This document shows, in pieces, positions 31,554 through 41,142 of a stretch of DNA of 64,000 nt; the first letter of the stretch is position 1, and every line of letters begins with the position of its first letter. Made by a program: the position numbers and the translations under genes. The stretch is from assembly GCA_028822445.1 (NCBI GenBank), contig JAPKDQ010000003.1, positions 124,001-188,000 on the forward strand. Reading direction: 5' to 3'. The notes under the pieces were generated by a model, which was given only the letters and a program-made list of their open reading frames with translations, was not told the origin of the DNA and searched no databases. The stretch comes from Rhodospirillaceae bacterium. Lineage in GTDB: Bacteria > Pseudomonadota > Alphaproteobacteria > Rhodospirillales > Rhodospirillaceae.

Positions 31554-32240
31554 ATGGATGCCATCCCCATCAACGGTCTCGACCTCGCCGTCATCATCAT
31601 CTTGTTATTGTCGGGCATCCTCGCGTTCATACGCGGGTTTGTCCATGAAGTGCTCTCAGTCGCCGCATGGATTGGTGGCGGTTTCGCCGTGGTCTATGGC
31701 GTACCACAGCTCAGCTATCTCGCTAGCCAATTCATCCTCAACGACCTGATCGCAGACATCGCCACAGGCGTGTTCATCTTCCTGATCGTTCTGATAGCCC
31801 TCTCGGTCTTGACCAAAATGCTATCAAAATCGATCCAGGCGAGTGCTCTCAATAACCTTGATCGTTCTCTGGGCTTTATTTATGGCCTCATGCGCGGTGT
31901 TGTCATTTTTGCTGCCGGGCTCCTCATTACAGATTGGGTCGTAGATAGCGGAGAGCGCCCCAGCTGGGTCATGTCCGCTAAAACTCTGCCGGTCATCGAA
32001 GGCACGGCGGATTTCATGCGCGACCTTGATCCAGAAAGCTTTAAGGCAGCCGAAGATACTGCTAAAGAAGCGTCGGATGCTGCTAGGGACGCTATGGAAC
32101 TCAAAGAAACCTTCGACAAGCTGACCCAGCCTCCTCCAGGCAGAGACCCCGATGCGCCTAAAACACCAGATGGCGCCTACCGCGATAACGAACGGAACAG
32201 CATGGACCGCCTATTTCAAACTAATCAGGATGACAAATAA
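31554..32240 (+). CDS. cvpA: CvpA family protein
   Basis: 228 aa; LSGILAFIRGFVHEVLSVAAWIGG; immediately upstream of purF. Confidence 0.9.
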   Translation: MDAIPINGLDLAVIIILLLSGILAFIRGFVHEVLSVAAWIGGGFAVVYGVPQLSYLASQFILNDLIADIATGVFIFLIVLIALSVLTKMLSKSIQASALNNLDRSLGFIYGLMRGVVIFAAGLLITDWVVDSGERPSWVMSAKTLPVIEGTADFMRDLDPESFKAAEDTAKEASDAARDAMELKETFDKLTQPPPGRDPDAPKTPDGAYRDNERNSMDRLFQTNQDDK

Positions 32241-32243
32241 GGC

Positions 32244-33722
32244 ATGGCACCGCCGGACCTCTCGTTGCTGACTACCGACCCCTGGGATGGAGATACACTG
32301 CACGAAGAATGTGGTGTGTTTGGAATTTTCGGCGATGCTGATGCCGCCTCCCACACGGCCCTAGGCCTCCATGCCTTGCAACATCGCGGCCAAGAAGCGG
32401 CAGGGGCAGTCACCTTCGACGGCGAGCATTTTCATAGCCACCGTGGCTTTGGCCATGTCTCAGACAATTTTAAAGCCGAGTCTGTCGTGTCTCGCCTCCA
32501 AGGCCACGCAGCCCTCGGCCATGTCCTATACTCGACCTCTGGTGAAATCATTATTCGTAATGTACAGCCCCTGTTTGCGGACTTTGAGTTCGGTGGCCTA
32601 GCCTTAGGTCACAACGGCAATATCACTAATGCGTTGACTGTTCGTCAGGAGCTAGTTCGCCGCGGCTGCCTTTTTCAATCAACCTCCGACACCGAGGTTG
32701 TTATCCACCTCATTGCCATTAGCCAACAACCCACCGTGGAAGAACGCGTCATTGACGCCTTGCGGCAGCTAGAAGGCGCGTATTCCATGGTAGCGCTAAC
32801 CAATGCCGCCATGTATGGCGTTCGCGACCCCATGGGGGTTCGCCCGCTGGTCATTGGCAAGCTCGATAAGGCCTACATCCTGTGCTCAGAAACCTGCGCC
32901 TTGGATATCATCGGTGCCGAGTTCGTCCGCGACGTTGCGCCGGGCGAGATGGTTATCATCGACGAAAACGGGCTGCGGTCGGTTAAACCTTTCCCATCTT
33001 ACGACTCTAAATTCTGCATCTTTGAATATATTTACTTTGCGCGGCCCGACAGTGTTTGTGAAGGGTCCAGCGTCTACGAAGTACGTAAAAAAATCGGCGA
33101 AGAACTGGCCAAGGAAAGCCATGTCCCCTGCGATGTTGTTGTTCCCGTCCCCGACTCGGGCGTACCTGCGGCACTCGGTTATGCAGCGGCGATCAATGTT
33201 CCCTTCGAATATGGCATCATCCGCAACCACTATGTCGGCCGCACATTCATTCAGCCAACAGAAAAAACACGTCACCTTGGTGTAAAGCGCAAACACAACA
33301 TCAATCGCGCCCAAATCGAAGGTAAACGGGTAATCCTTGTTGATGACTCCATCGTTCGTGGCACAACATCGACCAAGATCGTCGATATGGTCCGGCAGGC
33401 TGGCGCAACAGAAGTACACCTTCGTATTTCTTCTCCGCCAACAGCGCATCCCTGTTATTTCGGCATCGATACACCTGAACGGGAACAGCTATTTGCCGCT
33501 CAACACGACCTCGACGGCATGACCAAACTCCTCGGTGTAGATAGCCTCGCCTTTATTTCTACCGACGGGTTGTATCGCGCCGTTGGCCACGCCAAACGCG
33601 ACACAGACAACCCGCAATTTTGCGACGCCTGTTTTACGGGCGAGTATCCGTCTGCGTTGACAGACCTGAATGCTGAAGCATTGCCGCATCAGCTCTCCCT
33701 GCTGACCGAAGGCCGGGCCTAG
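32244..33722 (+). CDS. purF: amidophosphoribosyltransferase
   Basis: 492 aa; EECGVFGIFG, HRGQEAAG, ILVDDSIVRGTTS. Confidence 0.98.
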   Translation: MAPPDLSLLTTDPWDGDTLHEECGVFGIFGDADAASHTALGLHALQHRGQEAAGAVTFDGEHFHSHRGFGHVSDNFKAESVVSRLQGHAALGHVLYSTSGEIIIRNVQPLFADFEFGGLALGHNGNITNALTVRQELVRRGCLFQSTSDTEVVIHLIAISQQPTVEERVIDALRQLEGAYSMVALTNAAMYGVRDPMGVRPLVIGKLDKAYILCSETCALDIIGAEFVRDVAPGEMVIIDENGLRSVKPFPSYDSKFCIFEYIYFARPDSVCEGSSVYEVRKKIGEELAKESHVPCDVVVPVPDSGVPAALGYAAAINVPFEYGIIRNHYVGRTFIQPTEKTRHLGVKRKHNINRAQIEGKRVILVDDSIVRGTTSTKIVDMVRQAGATEVHLRISSPPTAHPCYFGIDTPEREQLFAAQHDLDGMTKLLGVDSLAFISTDGLYRAVGHAKRDTDNPQFCDACFTGEYPSALTDLNAEALPHQLSLLTEGRA

Positions 33723-33727
33723 GTCTT

Positions 33728-34477
33728 ATGATGGGATCCCGGCTCGCCGGTCGCATCGCGTTGGTGACAGGTGCGTCTAAGGGCATCGGCCGCGCCGTCG
33801 CGAAACGATATGCCCTCGAAGGCGCCACGGTCATCGCTATCGCGCGTAATAAAAAAGAACTTATCTCCTTAGATGACGAAATTACCCAAGCTACAGGTCA
33901 AAGCGCCGTTCTAGTTGACGAAGACCTAACCAAGTACGCGACTATTGATCAGGTCGGAGAAACCCTGTTTAAACGCTATGGCAAGCTGGACATCGTCGTC
34001 GGCGCCGCGGGTATTCTTGGACAGCTCTCGCCCGTTGGGCACATCCCGCCAGATATTTGGGACCGAGTATTCGCCCTCAATCTCACAGCCAATTGGCGTC
34101 TCCTCCGCTCAGTCGACCCTTTGCTGCGGCAGTCTGATGCAGGCCGCGCAATTTTTGTGACCTGCAGTCAGAGCTCTATGCCAGCCGCATTCTGGGGCGC
34201 CTATGGCGCATCAAAAGCAGCGCTCGACCAAATGATCCGAATTTACGCAGCCGAGATGGTTGAAACGAAGGTCAAGGCCAATCTTATAGATCCCGGCCCG
34301 GTGCGCAGCGCACTCCGCATCAAAGCGTTTCCCGGCGAAGATCAGGACACCTTGCGATCACCAGAAGACGTGACCAACGTGTTCGTTGACCTAGCCGACC
34401 CGGCTAATAACAAATCAGGAGAACGGGTTACCATCGAGAATTTATTTTCGGAGGTCCCGAGCACACCGCTCAAATGA
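33728..34477 (+). CDS. SDR family NAD(P)-dependent oxidoreductase
   Basis: 249 aa; ALVTGASKGIGRAVAKRYALEGATV, YGASKAALDQM. Confidence 0.92.
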   Translation: MMGSRLAGRIALVTGASKGIGRAVAKRYALEGATVIAIARNKKELISLDDEITQATGQSAVLVDEDLTKYATIDQVGETLFKRYGKLDIVVGAAGILGQLSPVGHIPPDIWDRVFALNLTANWRLLRSVDPLLRQSDAGRAIFVTCSQSSMPAAFWGAYGASKAALDQMIRIYAAEMVETKVKANLIDPGPVRSALRIKAFPGEDQDTLRSPEDVTNVFVDLADPANNKSGERVTIENLFSEVPSTPLK

Positions 34478-34496
34478 GTCCCGCCGCGTCAGCGAT

Positions 34497-34715
34497 CGGG
34501 CGCCCGGGGCAGGCCGGGGTATTTCGATCATCGAGGCGCTGAAAGGTATCACCACCTATGCCGCGTATCAGGCTTCTGAAGAAAATAAAAAAGGCACGAT
34601 CGAGCCCGGAAAACTGGGAGGCCTAGTTGTTCTCGCACGCAACCCGATAACAATTTCCCGCTTGAGCTAGCAGACATCCCGGTGGTCGGCGGCCGCACAG
34701 TCTTCGAGCAGACCG
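34497..34715 (+). pseudogene. frameshifted C-terminal remnant of an amidohydrolase (YtcJ-like amidohydrolase 3 family)
   Basis: Frame 1: APGAGRGISIIEALKGITTYAAYQASEENKKGTIEPGKLGGLVVLARNPITISRLS* (stop 34668-34670); frame shifts near 34650 and continues NFPLELADIPVVGGRTVFEQ. Matches the typical family C-terminus (EAL..IT..AA....E...GSIEPGKLADLVVL..NP......L.DI.V..TI..G..V). Confidence 0.75.
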
Positions 34716-34735
34716 CTCCTATAACCCATAGCCCC

Positions 34736-36172
34736 TTAGCCCCTCTTGGACCGCGTATCGTAAGGGTTATCCGGTTTACGCACGTGCAGGCGGAGCGGAA
34801 CACCCTCAAAGCCAAACGTATCGCGCAAATCATTCATCAAGTAGCGATGATAACTGGTCGGCAAATCAACCGGACGAGACGTGAATAAAATAAATGTCGG
34901 CGGCCGCGCTTTAACCTGGGTGACATAGCGCAATTTGATTCGCCGCTTTTGTTTCGATAACGGCGGTGGATGCTTTTGCGTGGCATCATCGAGCCATTGA
35001 TTCAAAGCGGCTGTCTTGACCCGCGTGTTCCAAATCTCTCGGGTCTTAAACACTGTGTCCATCAATTCAGAAACGCGGCTACCGGTTTTTGCCGAAATGG
35101 TAATGGTCGGCACGCCACGCACCTGGGTCAAAGATTTAGCCAGTTTTTCTTTCAACTGAAGAAGCGACTCACTGCGGTTTGATGCCGCATCCCATTTGTT
35201 AACTGCAATGACCAGAGAGCGGCCTTCGTCAATTACGCGGGCGGCAATGGTCAGGTCTTGTTTGTCTAGGATAGCATCCGCATCCAGAACCAACACCACA
35301 ACTTCGGCCAAATCGACAGCGCGAAGGGTATCAAGCGCTGACAGCTTCTCAACGACATCGTTCACTTTCGCTTTCTTGCGCAAACCAGCCGTATCGACCA
35401 ACCGCACGGGACGGCCCTTATACTCCCAATCGATGGGAATTGCGTCGCGTGTCACACCAGGTTCTGGGCCCGTGAGAACGCGGTCTTCACCGAGCAGCCT
35501 GTTTACCAGTGTTGACTTTCCCGTGTTTGGCCGGCCAACGATAGCAAGTTGTAACGGACGGTCACCGAGCTCGTCATGCTCATCGTCTCCATCAGGAAGA
35601 CCCTCTTGAACTTCCGCAGCCTCTAGAAAACCAGGTTCCAGTTCGGCGTCAGGGTCTAAGTCCTCACCGTCGATGACCGGTGTGCCATAAGGGAGCAGCG
35701 CGTCATAAAGTTCATTAAGGCCTTGGCCATGCTCTGCTGAAAGCGCGACGGGCTCACCAAGACCTAAGCTAAAGGCTTCGTACAATCCGGCCTGAGCAGC
35801 ATTTCCCTCGCACTTGTTGGCAGCCAGAATAATCGGCGTCGATCCTCGGCGCAGAAGATCAGCAAAGTAGTCGTCCATGGGTGTAACACCGACCCGGGCA
35901 TCAATCACCATGAGGGCGACATCCGCCTCTGCAACGGCGCGCTCAGTCTGGCCTCGCATCCGCCCTTCCAGGGTGCCTTTATCGCTGTCCTCAAGACCAG
36001 CCGTATCGATCACGCGGAAGGTTAGGTCGGCGAGATGCCCCTCCCCTTCACGACGATCGCGCGTCACGCCCGGGCGATCATGCACAAGCGCCAGGCGTCG
36101 ACCAACGAGCCTATTAAACAGGGTGGACTTACCCACATTGGGGCGCCCAACAATAACCAACTTGAAAGACAT
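34736..36172 (-). CDS. der: ribosome biogenesis GTPase Der
   Basis: 478 aa; two GTPase domains ([29 protein letters not shown]). Confidence 0.97.
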   Translation of the reverse strand: MSFKLVIVGRPNVGKSTLFNRLVGRRLALVHDRPGVTRDRREGEGHLADLTFRVIDTAGLEDSDKGTLEGRMRGQTERAVAEADVALMVIDARVGVTPMDDYFADLLRRGSTPIILAANKCEGNAAQAGLYEAFSLGLGEPVALSAEHGQGLNELYDALLPYGTPVIDGEDLDPDAELEPGFLEAAEVQEGLPDGDDEHDELGDRPLQLAIVGRPNTGKSTLVNRLLGEDRVLTGPEPGVTRDAIPIDWEYKGRPVRLVDTAGLRKKAKVNDVVEKLSALDTLRAVDLAEVVVLVLDADAILDKQDLTIAARVIDEGRSLVIAVNKWDAASNRSESLLQLKEKLAKSLTQVRGVPTITISAKTGSRVSELMDTVFKTREIWNTRVKTAALNQWLDDATQKHPPPLSKQKRRIKLRYVTQVKARPPTFILFTSRPVDLPTSYHRYLMNDLRDTFGFEGVPLRLHVRKPDNPYDTRSKRG

Positions 36173-36195
36173 GGGGGCGAGGCCCTAATTAACCG

Positions 36196-37557
36196 TTAGC
36201 GGTACGCAAGCAGCGTGCCGTCGTCGTCATAGACATACATGGTCGCATTTGCGAACACAGGAGAAATCGTCACAGGAGCGTTTAGCTCAATATCGCCCAG
36301 AACAGAACCACTATACGGCGAGAGAGATAACGCTTTCTCATTCGAGCTAAAGAGGATGAGTCGATCACTTGCAATCGATGGACCTGTCCAAATGATTCGA
36401 TCTTCCTGGTCTTCTTCATCTTCAAAGCGGCGGAGTTGCGTCACCCACATAATTTGTCCCGAGCGCACATCAATGCAGACGACCTCGGAATCAATCGTCG
36501 TAGCGTAAAGAAAATCACCCGAAATCCAAGGCTGATAAACGCCGGGCACAGGCACATCCCATACCCGCTGCCCTGTTCTCAAATCAATAGAAACAAGAAT
36601 GCCAGAATGGCCCACCGCATAGACGCGACCACGGTCAATGACTGGGCGTCCACGAATATCCGTCAGACTTGCAGCCGCCTCGGTGCGCCGAACTGCGATA
36701 ACAGAATCGCTCCACAACACAGCACCATTGTCGACACGGAGAGCCGCAATCTCACCATTAGTAAACGGCGCAATGACAACGCCACCGTCGACAGCAGGGC
36801 TTCCGCCACCAAGTAAAATCGTTTGAGAACTCACACCAGAGTATGTCCACAAGCGCCTGCCGTCTTTAGCCGATAACGCAAACACTTGGTTGTCAACAGT
36901 GACCACAAACACACGGCCACCATTAACCGTCGGCGCAGATCGAATAGGGGAATCAACTTTCGCGCGCCATGCATCGCGACCAGATCGCGCATTTAAGGCA
37001 ACGACTTCCGCGAAACCCGTGGTCGCAAAAATTAAACCCTCTTCGTAGGCAAGGCCACCGCCCAGAAAATGAGCATCATCTTCGCGTTTTGGCACGAGTT
37101 CACGTCGCCACAACCGCGTGCCATTGCTAGAATTGTAAGCAGCCGCAATTGACTTCGAGTCCAGCACGAACACACGGCCGTCGGCAACAACTGGCTCGCC
37201 TAATGTGCGATTGCGTTCTCCAGACCCCTCGCCCGCCTTCGCGCGCCATAGAACCCGCGGTGACGGGCCAATGACCACGTGGTGCATAGCATGATGTGAC
37301 AATCCGCCAGCCTGGCTCCATGTATCCGTATCTTCCGGCGCGGGCAAGACGATTTGAGTATCAATTGCGTTGAGATTAGGCCTAAGGGCCCGCTCTAGCG
37401 CCAAAACTGAAATACGCGTACCTGGCAGAATCTCCTCGTCTTCACCGCCGTCAAACGGGTTGAGGTCAACGCCACAGCCAGAGAGAAGAACGGCAGACAT
37501 CACCGCCACCGTTGCAGCGGAACAAAATCGAGTGATACGAGAAGACAACATCATCAT
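36196..37557 (-). CDS. bamB: PQQ-like beta-propeller outer membrane assembly lipoprotein (BamB-like)
   Basis: 453 aa; lipobox LLSGCG, repeated PQQ-like blades; next to der. Confidence 0.9.
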   Translation of the reverse strand: MMMLSSRITRFCSAATVAVMSAVLLSGCGVDLNPFDGGEDEEILPGTRISVLALERALRPNLNAIDTQIVLPAPEDTDTWSQAGGLSHHAMHHVVIGPSPRVLWRAKAGEGSGERNRTLGEPVVADGRVFVLDSKSIAAAYNSSNGTRLWRRELVPKREDDAHFLGGGLAYEEGLIFATTGFAEVVALNARSGRDAWRAKVDSPIRSAPTVNGGRVFVVTVDNQVFALSAKDGRRLWTYSGVSSQTILLGGGSPAVDGGVVIAPFTNGEIAALRVDNGAVLWSDSVIAVRRTEAAASLTDIRGRPVIDRGRVYAVGHSGILVSIDLRTGQRVWDVPVPGVYQPWISGDFLYATTIDSEVVCIDVRSGQIMWVTQLRRFEDEEDQEDRIIWTGPSIASDRLILFSSNEKALSLSPYSGSVLGDIELNAPVTISPVFANATMYVYDDDGTLLAYR

Positions 37558-37575
37558 GGCTCAGCCGATCTTCGC

Positions 37576-38430
37576 TTACGGCGCTTCCGCCTGGGTGTCA
37601 GGAACTATGCTCTCGTCGGCTGGGTCCATCTCTACGTCCGATTCACCAGCTGGGCTCATGCTGGAACTATTCCGCACGACACCACTTTGGCTCGAGAACA
37701 CAGCCGACATTTCAGAAGCTCTTTCTTTGATGCTACCCGGTGTATTTGTACCTTGGATCAATTGATCCAAGGTCGCGATCGCGGCAACCGTATCACCTGT
37801 GCGTATGGAGAGAAGCGCCATAAGTTCCAAGGCAGAATAGCTGTAAGGATTACTAGAGCCTGTTAACGGAGCCAGCACGTCTTGAAGCACAGCAGTGTCT
37901 TCACTCTCCATGCCATGGATAGCCCACAACAGCGCGGCCAAATCGGTAAAGGCATAATCCAAACTCGAATCCGCACTAAGGGCGCGATAGATATCCAACG
38001 CTTCGTCGCGCCTGTCTTGGTCGAGAAGAACACCCGCGCGCTGTAAATCAGCAAGGGCCGCATAAGTCCCGCCCTCTTCGGCAACGGAGAGAAGCCCTGC
38101 AAGCGCTGCATCTGCGTCTCCATCTATGAGTTGCTCCGTGGCTCGCGCAAAGCCATCAGCCTGCATAGCCAGTTGGTCTGCAACCTGTCCCTGCCGCCAC
38201 TGAAACGCAGCAACTACAAGAACGACTGCGGCCAGGGCACCGTAGATGTAACCTTGGTAAGTTTGCCAAAAATTATGCATCTGTTCATCGCGAAGTTCGG
38301 ATTCAACTTCGGTCATGAATGCGTCAGTCGCACTTTCCTGTTCCTCTTCGGGCGTCGGAAACGCGGTTTTTTTGTCTTTAGCTGCCTTGCGGCGGCCAGC
38401 CTTCTTGGTGCTCACAGAATGGGTCCTCAT
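37576..38430 (-). CDS. tetratricopeptide repeat / YfgM-like membrane-anchored protein
   Basis: DEQMHNFWQTYQGYIYGALAAVVLVVAAFQWRQGQ TM anchor; TPR-like helices; between bamB and upstream genes. Start moved to MRTHSVSTKKAGRRK (or GTG 38415); upstream ORF-track sequence looks non-coding. Confidence 0.8.
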   Translation of the reverse strand: MRTHSVSTKKAGRRKAAKDKKTAFPTPEEEQESATDAFMTEVESELRDEQMHNFWQTYQGYIYGALAAVVLVVAAFQWRQGQVADQLAMQADGFARATEQLIDGDADAALAGLLSVAEEGGTYAALADLQRAGVLLDQDRRDEALDIYRALSADSSLDYAFTDLAALLWAIHGMESEDTAVLQDVLAPLTGSSNPYSYSALELMALLSIRTGDTVAAIATLDQLIQGTNTPGSIKERASEMSAVFSSQSGVVRNSSSMSPAGESDVEMDPADESIVPDTQAEAP

Positions 38431-38975
38431 CGGCCTAGTCCAGGGTCTATTCCAGAGCCTTATTCTGGATACCGGACTACCGGGGGTAAGAATAGACGAA
38501 TCGGCGCGTACCTTACCTATGCCGTCGCAGTGTTGCAATTCGGGATATTATGCCTGAAACCAAAGAGAATTCCTCGGATTTAGCATTTGTTAAATGGTGA
38601 GGGCCACACTTATCCTGATATCTCTTACACTGAAGTGCATCAACTCAAAATGCTTTGCGGCGCGCCACCCATGACCCACACAGTAACACTTGGCTACGAA
38701 TGCTGGTATGCGGGCGATGGAATGCTCTACTCAGAGCACACCAGAACGTCGCATAGGCCAGCCAGAATTTCTTCCTCACATTGGGGGAAATCAATTGCCT
38801 TAACCGGCCAGGTCGGTGCCGTCAGAACACCCCCGGTAGATCAGGCGAATAACCTAAAAAAGTCCTAGTTCACAAGGAATCTTGGTCGCTCATAAGAGCA
38901 TAATGGCCTTGCGAGGCTTCTGAATCGATGAAAAGATAAACAATCTGATTATCACGACAAGGGATTGATCGGCCC

Positions 38976-39332
38976 GTGAATAAATTAGTGCGGATATCCG
39001 ATTACCGATACAAAGCGTCTGCCCTTCAATTTAATCGGTCTGAACTCAGTCAACTTCTTAGGCACTATTCATCCCGCGTCATAAGCGGGGAATGGAGAGA
39101 CTATGCCATAGGCTCCACTCCTGGGTTTGCTCAGTTTTGCATTTATCGCAACAGCCAGGAGGAGCCCCTGTTTACTATTACTAAACTGGCGACAGAGGGC
39201 AAAGCACGCAGTGCTAAGGCCCGCAAAGGACGGTATGTGGTCAGCAGCCACCACCACACGCTGAAGCAAAGTCACTCCCTGCTCGATGCCCTTCAAATCT
39301 TGGACAAACCGATCAAGCTCATTTCTTCCTAG
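38976..39332 (+). CDS. DUF2794-like conserved alphaproteobacterial protein
   Basis: 118 aa; FNRSELSQLLRHYSSRVISGEWRDYAI...PLFTITKLA...LKQSHSLLDALQILD pattern recognised from DUF2794. Confidence 0.75.
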   Translation: MNKLVRISDYRYKASALQFNRSELSQLLRHYSSRVISGEWRDYAIGSTPGFAQFCIYRNSQEEPLFTITKLATEGKARSAKARKGRYVVSSHHHTLKQSHSLLDALQILDKPIKLISS

Positions 39333-39520
39333 AGCTGCAAGATAAATTGATAACCTGTTGTTTTAAAACATAAATTAAATAACATGTTGCTATGCAGTAG
39401 AAGCATTGCAGTCATGCAGCAATACCCATTTATTTCATGCCCACGTAATATTATTACGTCTATATATCGCGTATGAGACAGGCACACGTCGTGCCGAAAT
39501 CGCGATAAAGGAGAAATGTA

Positions 39521-39619
39521 ATGGATATATTATCGAAGTACCTGCACATCACAGTCCTCGTTTCGACTGCGTTGTCTACTGGGGTTATCTTCGCGTCCAG
39601 CGCCCGCGCATTATTCTAA
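39521..39619 (+). CDS. possible small secreted/membrane peptide (32 aa)
   Basis: MDILSKYLHITVLVSTALSTGVIFASSARALF; strong SD AAAGGAG 8-9 nt upstream; below ORF-track size cut-off. Confidence 0.35.
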   Translation: MDILSKYLHITVLVSTALSTGVIFASSARALF

Positions 39620-39876
39620 GACAGCGCTGAGCACGAATCGACCCGGACACCTTTAAGCACAGGCTTACTCCTGATCAAGGGTTACTCGTCTTCGGAAATA
39701 TCTTCCTCGGCGAGACCCACATCAAGATCGGGAGTGAGCTTATCGCTTTGACCGGCCATCACTGCCCACACCTTCTTCTTGAATTCGGACCTCGCAAGAT
39801 CACTGATTGATTCGGTCAGCCAGAGCTCGCTAAGAATTCCAGCAGACACGTCTTGATCTGCATTTAGAACGCCTTT

Positions 39877-41064
39877 TTAGGCGGGTTTAATGGCCCCAAA
39901 TAAACTCCACGAGGTGTAATTTCCGTGCTGTGGCGGCGGCACTTCGCCCAAGGCCACTTGTTGGAAATACTCGGGCGTAGCCCCACCCACATCTGGGATC
40001 AAAGCAGTCCAACAATCCTCAGCGTCGAAGCCGCCACTGGTCATCAGGTCTTCGCAATCCTGCGAGCGGAAGTCACGGTAATGGGGCTCGTTATTATGCT
40101 CGTTATCCCAATCGAGATAGAAATTGTAATAGGCGTCGACCTGAGATGCGGGTGGCAATTCCATATGGACCATCATGCCGCCCGGCCTAAGCAAACGGCG
40201 ACACTCAGCCAGCGTCTTTTTGGTCGCCTTTACGGATAACTCATGGAAGAAGAAACTGGACACAATGAGATCAAATGAATTGTCGGGGAAATCAAGGGTC
40301 TCCGCATTCTGTTGTGAGAAGTGCGCGTTAACACCCCGCGATGCCGCGCGAGCATGGGCGTAGCGAAGACAGGGCGCAGCCACATCAACGCCATACAACT
40401 CAGCGTCAGGAAAAATATCGTAATAGGGAAACAGGTTGTTTCCAATCGTGCACCCGGTCTCAAGGATCTTCTCTGGTTTAAAGTCCGGGAAACGGATCGA
40501 TAGCCATTTGCTGACCGACGCTGCGACACCACTGCGCGTTTTGCTTGGTAATAGAGACCCGCGGAAAACCAAACCACCGTGGGCATAAATCGCCCCTTGC
40601 GCCACATCACGGTCAGCATGCTCACCCTGCCAACACCCAGGCATCAAGTGGACGTCCAATGTGTCGACGTAGTCCGGCATTTTAAGTTCGGGGTCGAGTG
40701 TCAGCGTGCCGCCATGAGAACTAGATTGCGCCGCCTGGTCCGCTATTGAAATCATATCCGGCAACTGGCGTTCAACTTCTTCACGCACAGAGTCCCAAAC
40801 CATCTCCTGCGCGTTGTAGCGCAGACTGCTCCAAACCCGGTACGTCAGATTATCTTCTATTGCATCGCGCACTTCTTCACCGGAATTCGGCTCCCGACCG
40901 TACTCGGACAGAAACGCAGGCTTAACCTTCACGTCATAGGCGTCGCGCATATCGTCAGCGACATCTTTCATGATGTGCTTACGTAAGCGGGAGACAAATC
41001 CCTGACGAGCCAGTTCGTCATGTGTCGGGTCCACAAGGCTGTCGATATCGCGGATAGCGTTCAT
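39877..41064 (-). CDS. class I SAM-dependent methyltransferase (paralog A)
   Basis: 395 aa; ILETGCTIGNNLFPYYDIFPDAELYGVDVA, NSFDLIVSSFFFHELS, LRPGGMMVHMELPP. Confidence 0.88.
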   Translation of the reverse strand: MNAIRDIDSLVDPTHDELARQGFVSRLRKHIMKDVADDMRDAYDVKVKPAFLSEYGREPNSGEEVRDAIEDNLTYRVWSSLRYNAQEMVWDSVREEVERQLPDMISIADQAAQSSSHGGTLTLDPELKMPDYVDTLDVHLMPGCWQGEHADRDVAQGAIYAHGGLVFRGSLLPSKTRSGVAASVSKWLSIRFPDFKPEKILETGCTIGNNLFPYYDIFPDAELYGVDVAAPCLRYAHARAASRGVNAHFSQQNAETLDFPDNSFDLIVSSFFFHELSVKATKKTLAECRRLLRPGGMMVHMELPPASQVDAYYNFYLDWDNEHNNEPHYRDFRSQDCEDLMTSGGFDAEDCWTALIPDVGGATPEYFQQVALGEVPPPQHGNYTSWSLFGAIKPA

Positions 41065-41142
41065 AGCTGAACTCCATAGGTGTCAGTCATGGTACCCTAT
41101 AGTATCATCTCCACCACCGACATAATCAACGGAGGTGCTGGA

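Noticed and set aside
32886-33449. 187-aa ORF antisense to purF
   Set aside because: Lies wholly inside the strongly supported purF CDS on the opposite strand; no recognisable domain; typical mirror ORF of GC-rich coding sequence.
38587-38868. 93-aa ORF between the TPR gene and DUF2794 gene
   Set aside because: No recognisable family; a short minus-strand frame (STGGVLTAPTWPVKAIDFPQCEEEILAGLCDVLVCSE*) looks equally protein-like; neither can be supported.
39406-39630. 74-aa ORF overlapping the small signal-peptide ORF
   Set aside because: No Shine-Dalgarno, no family; the shorter ORF at 39521 in another frame has better initiation signals.
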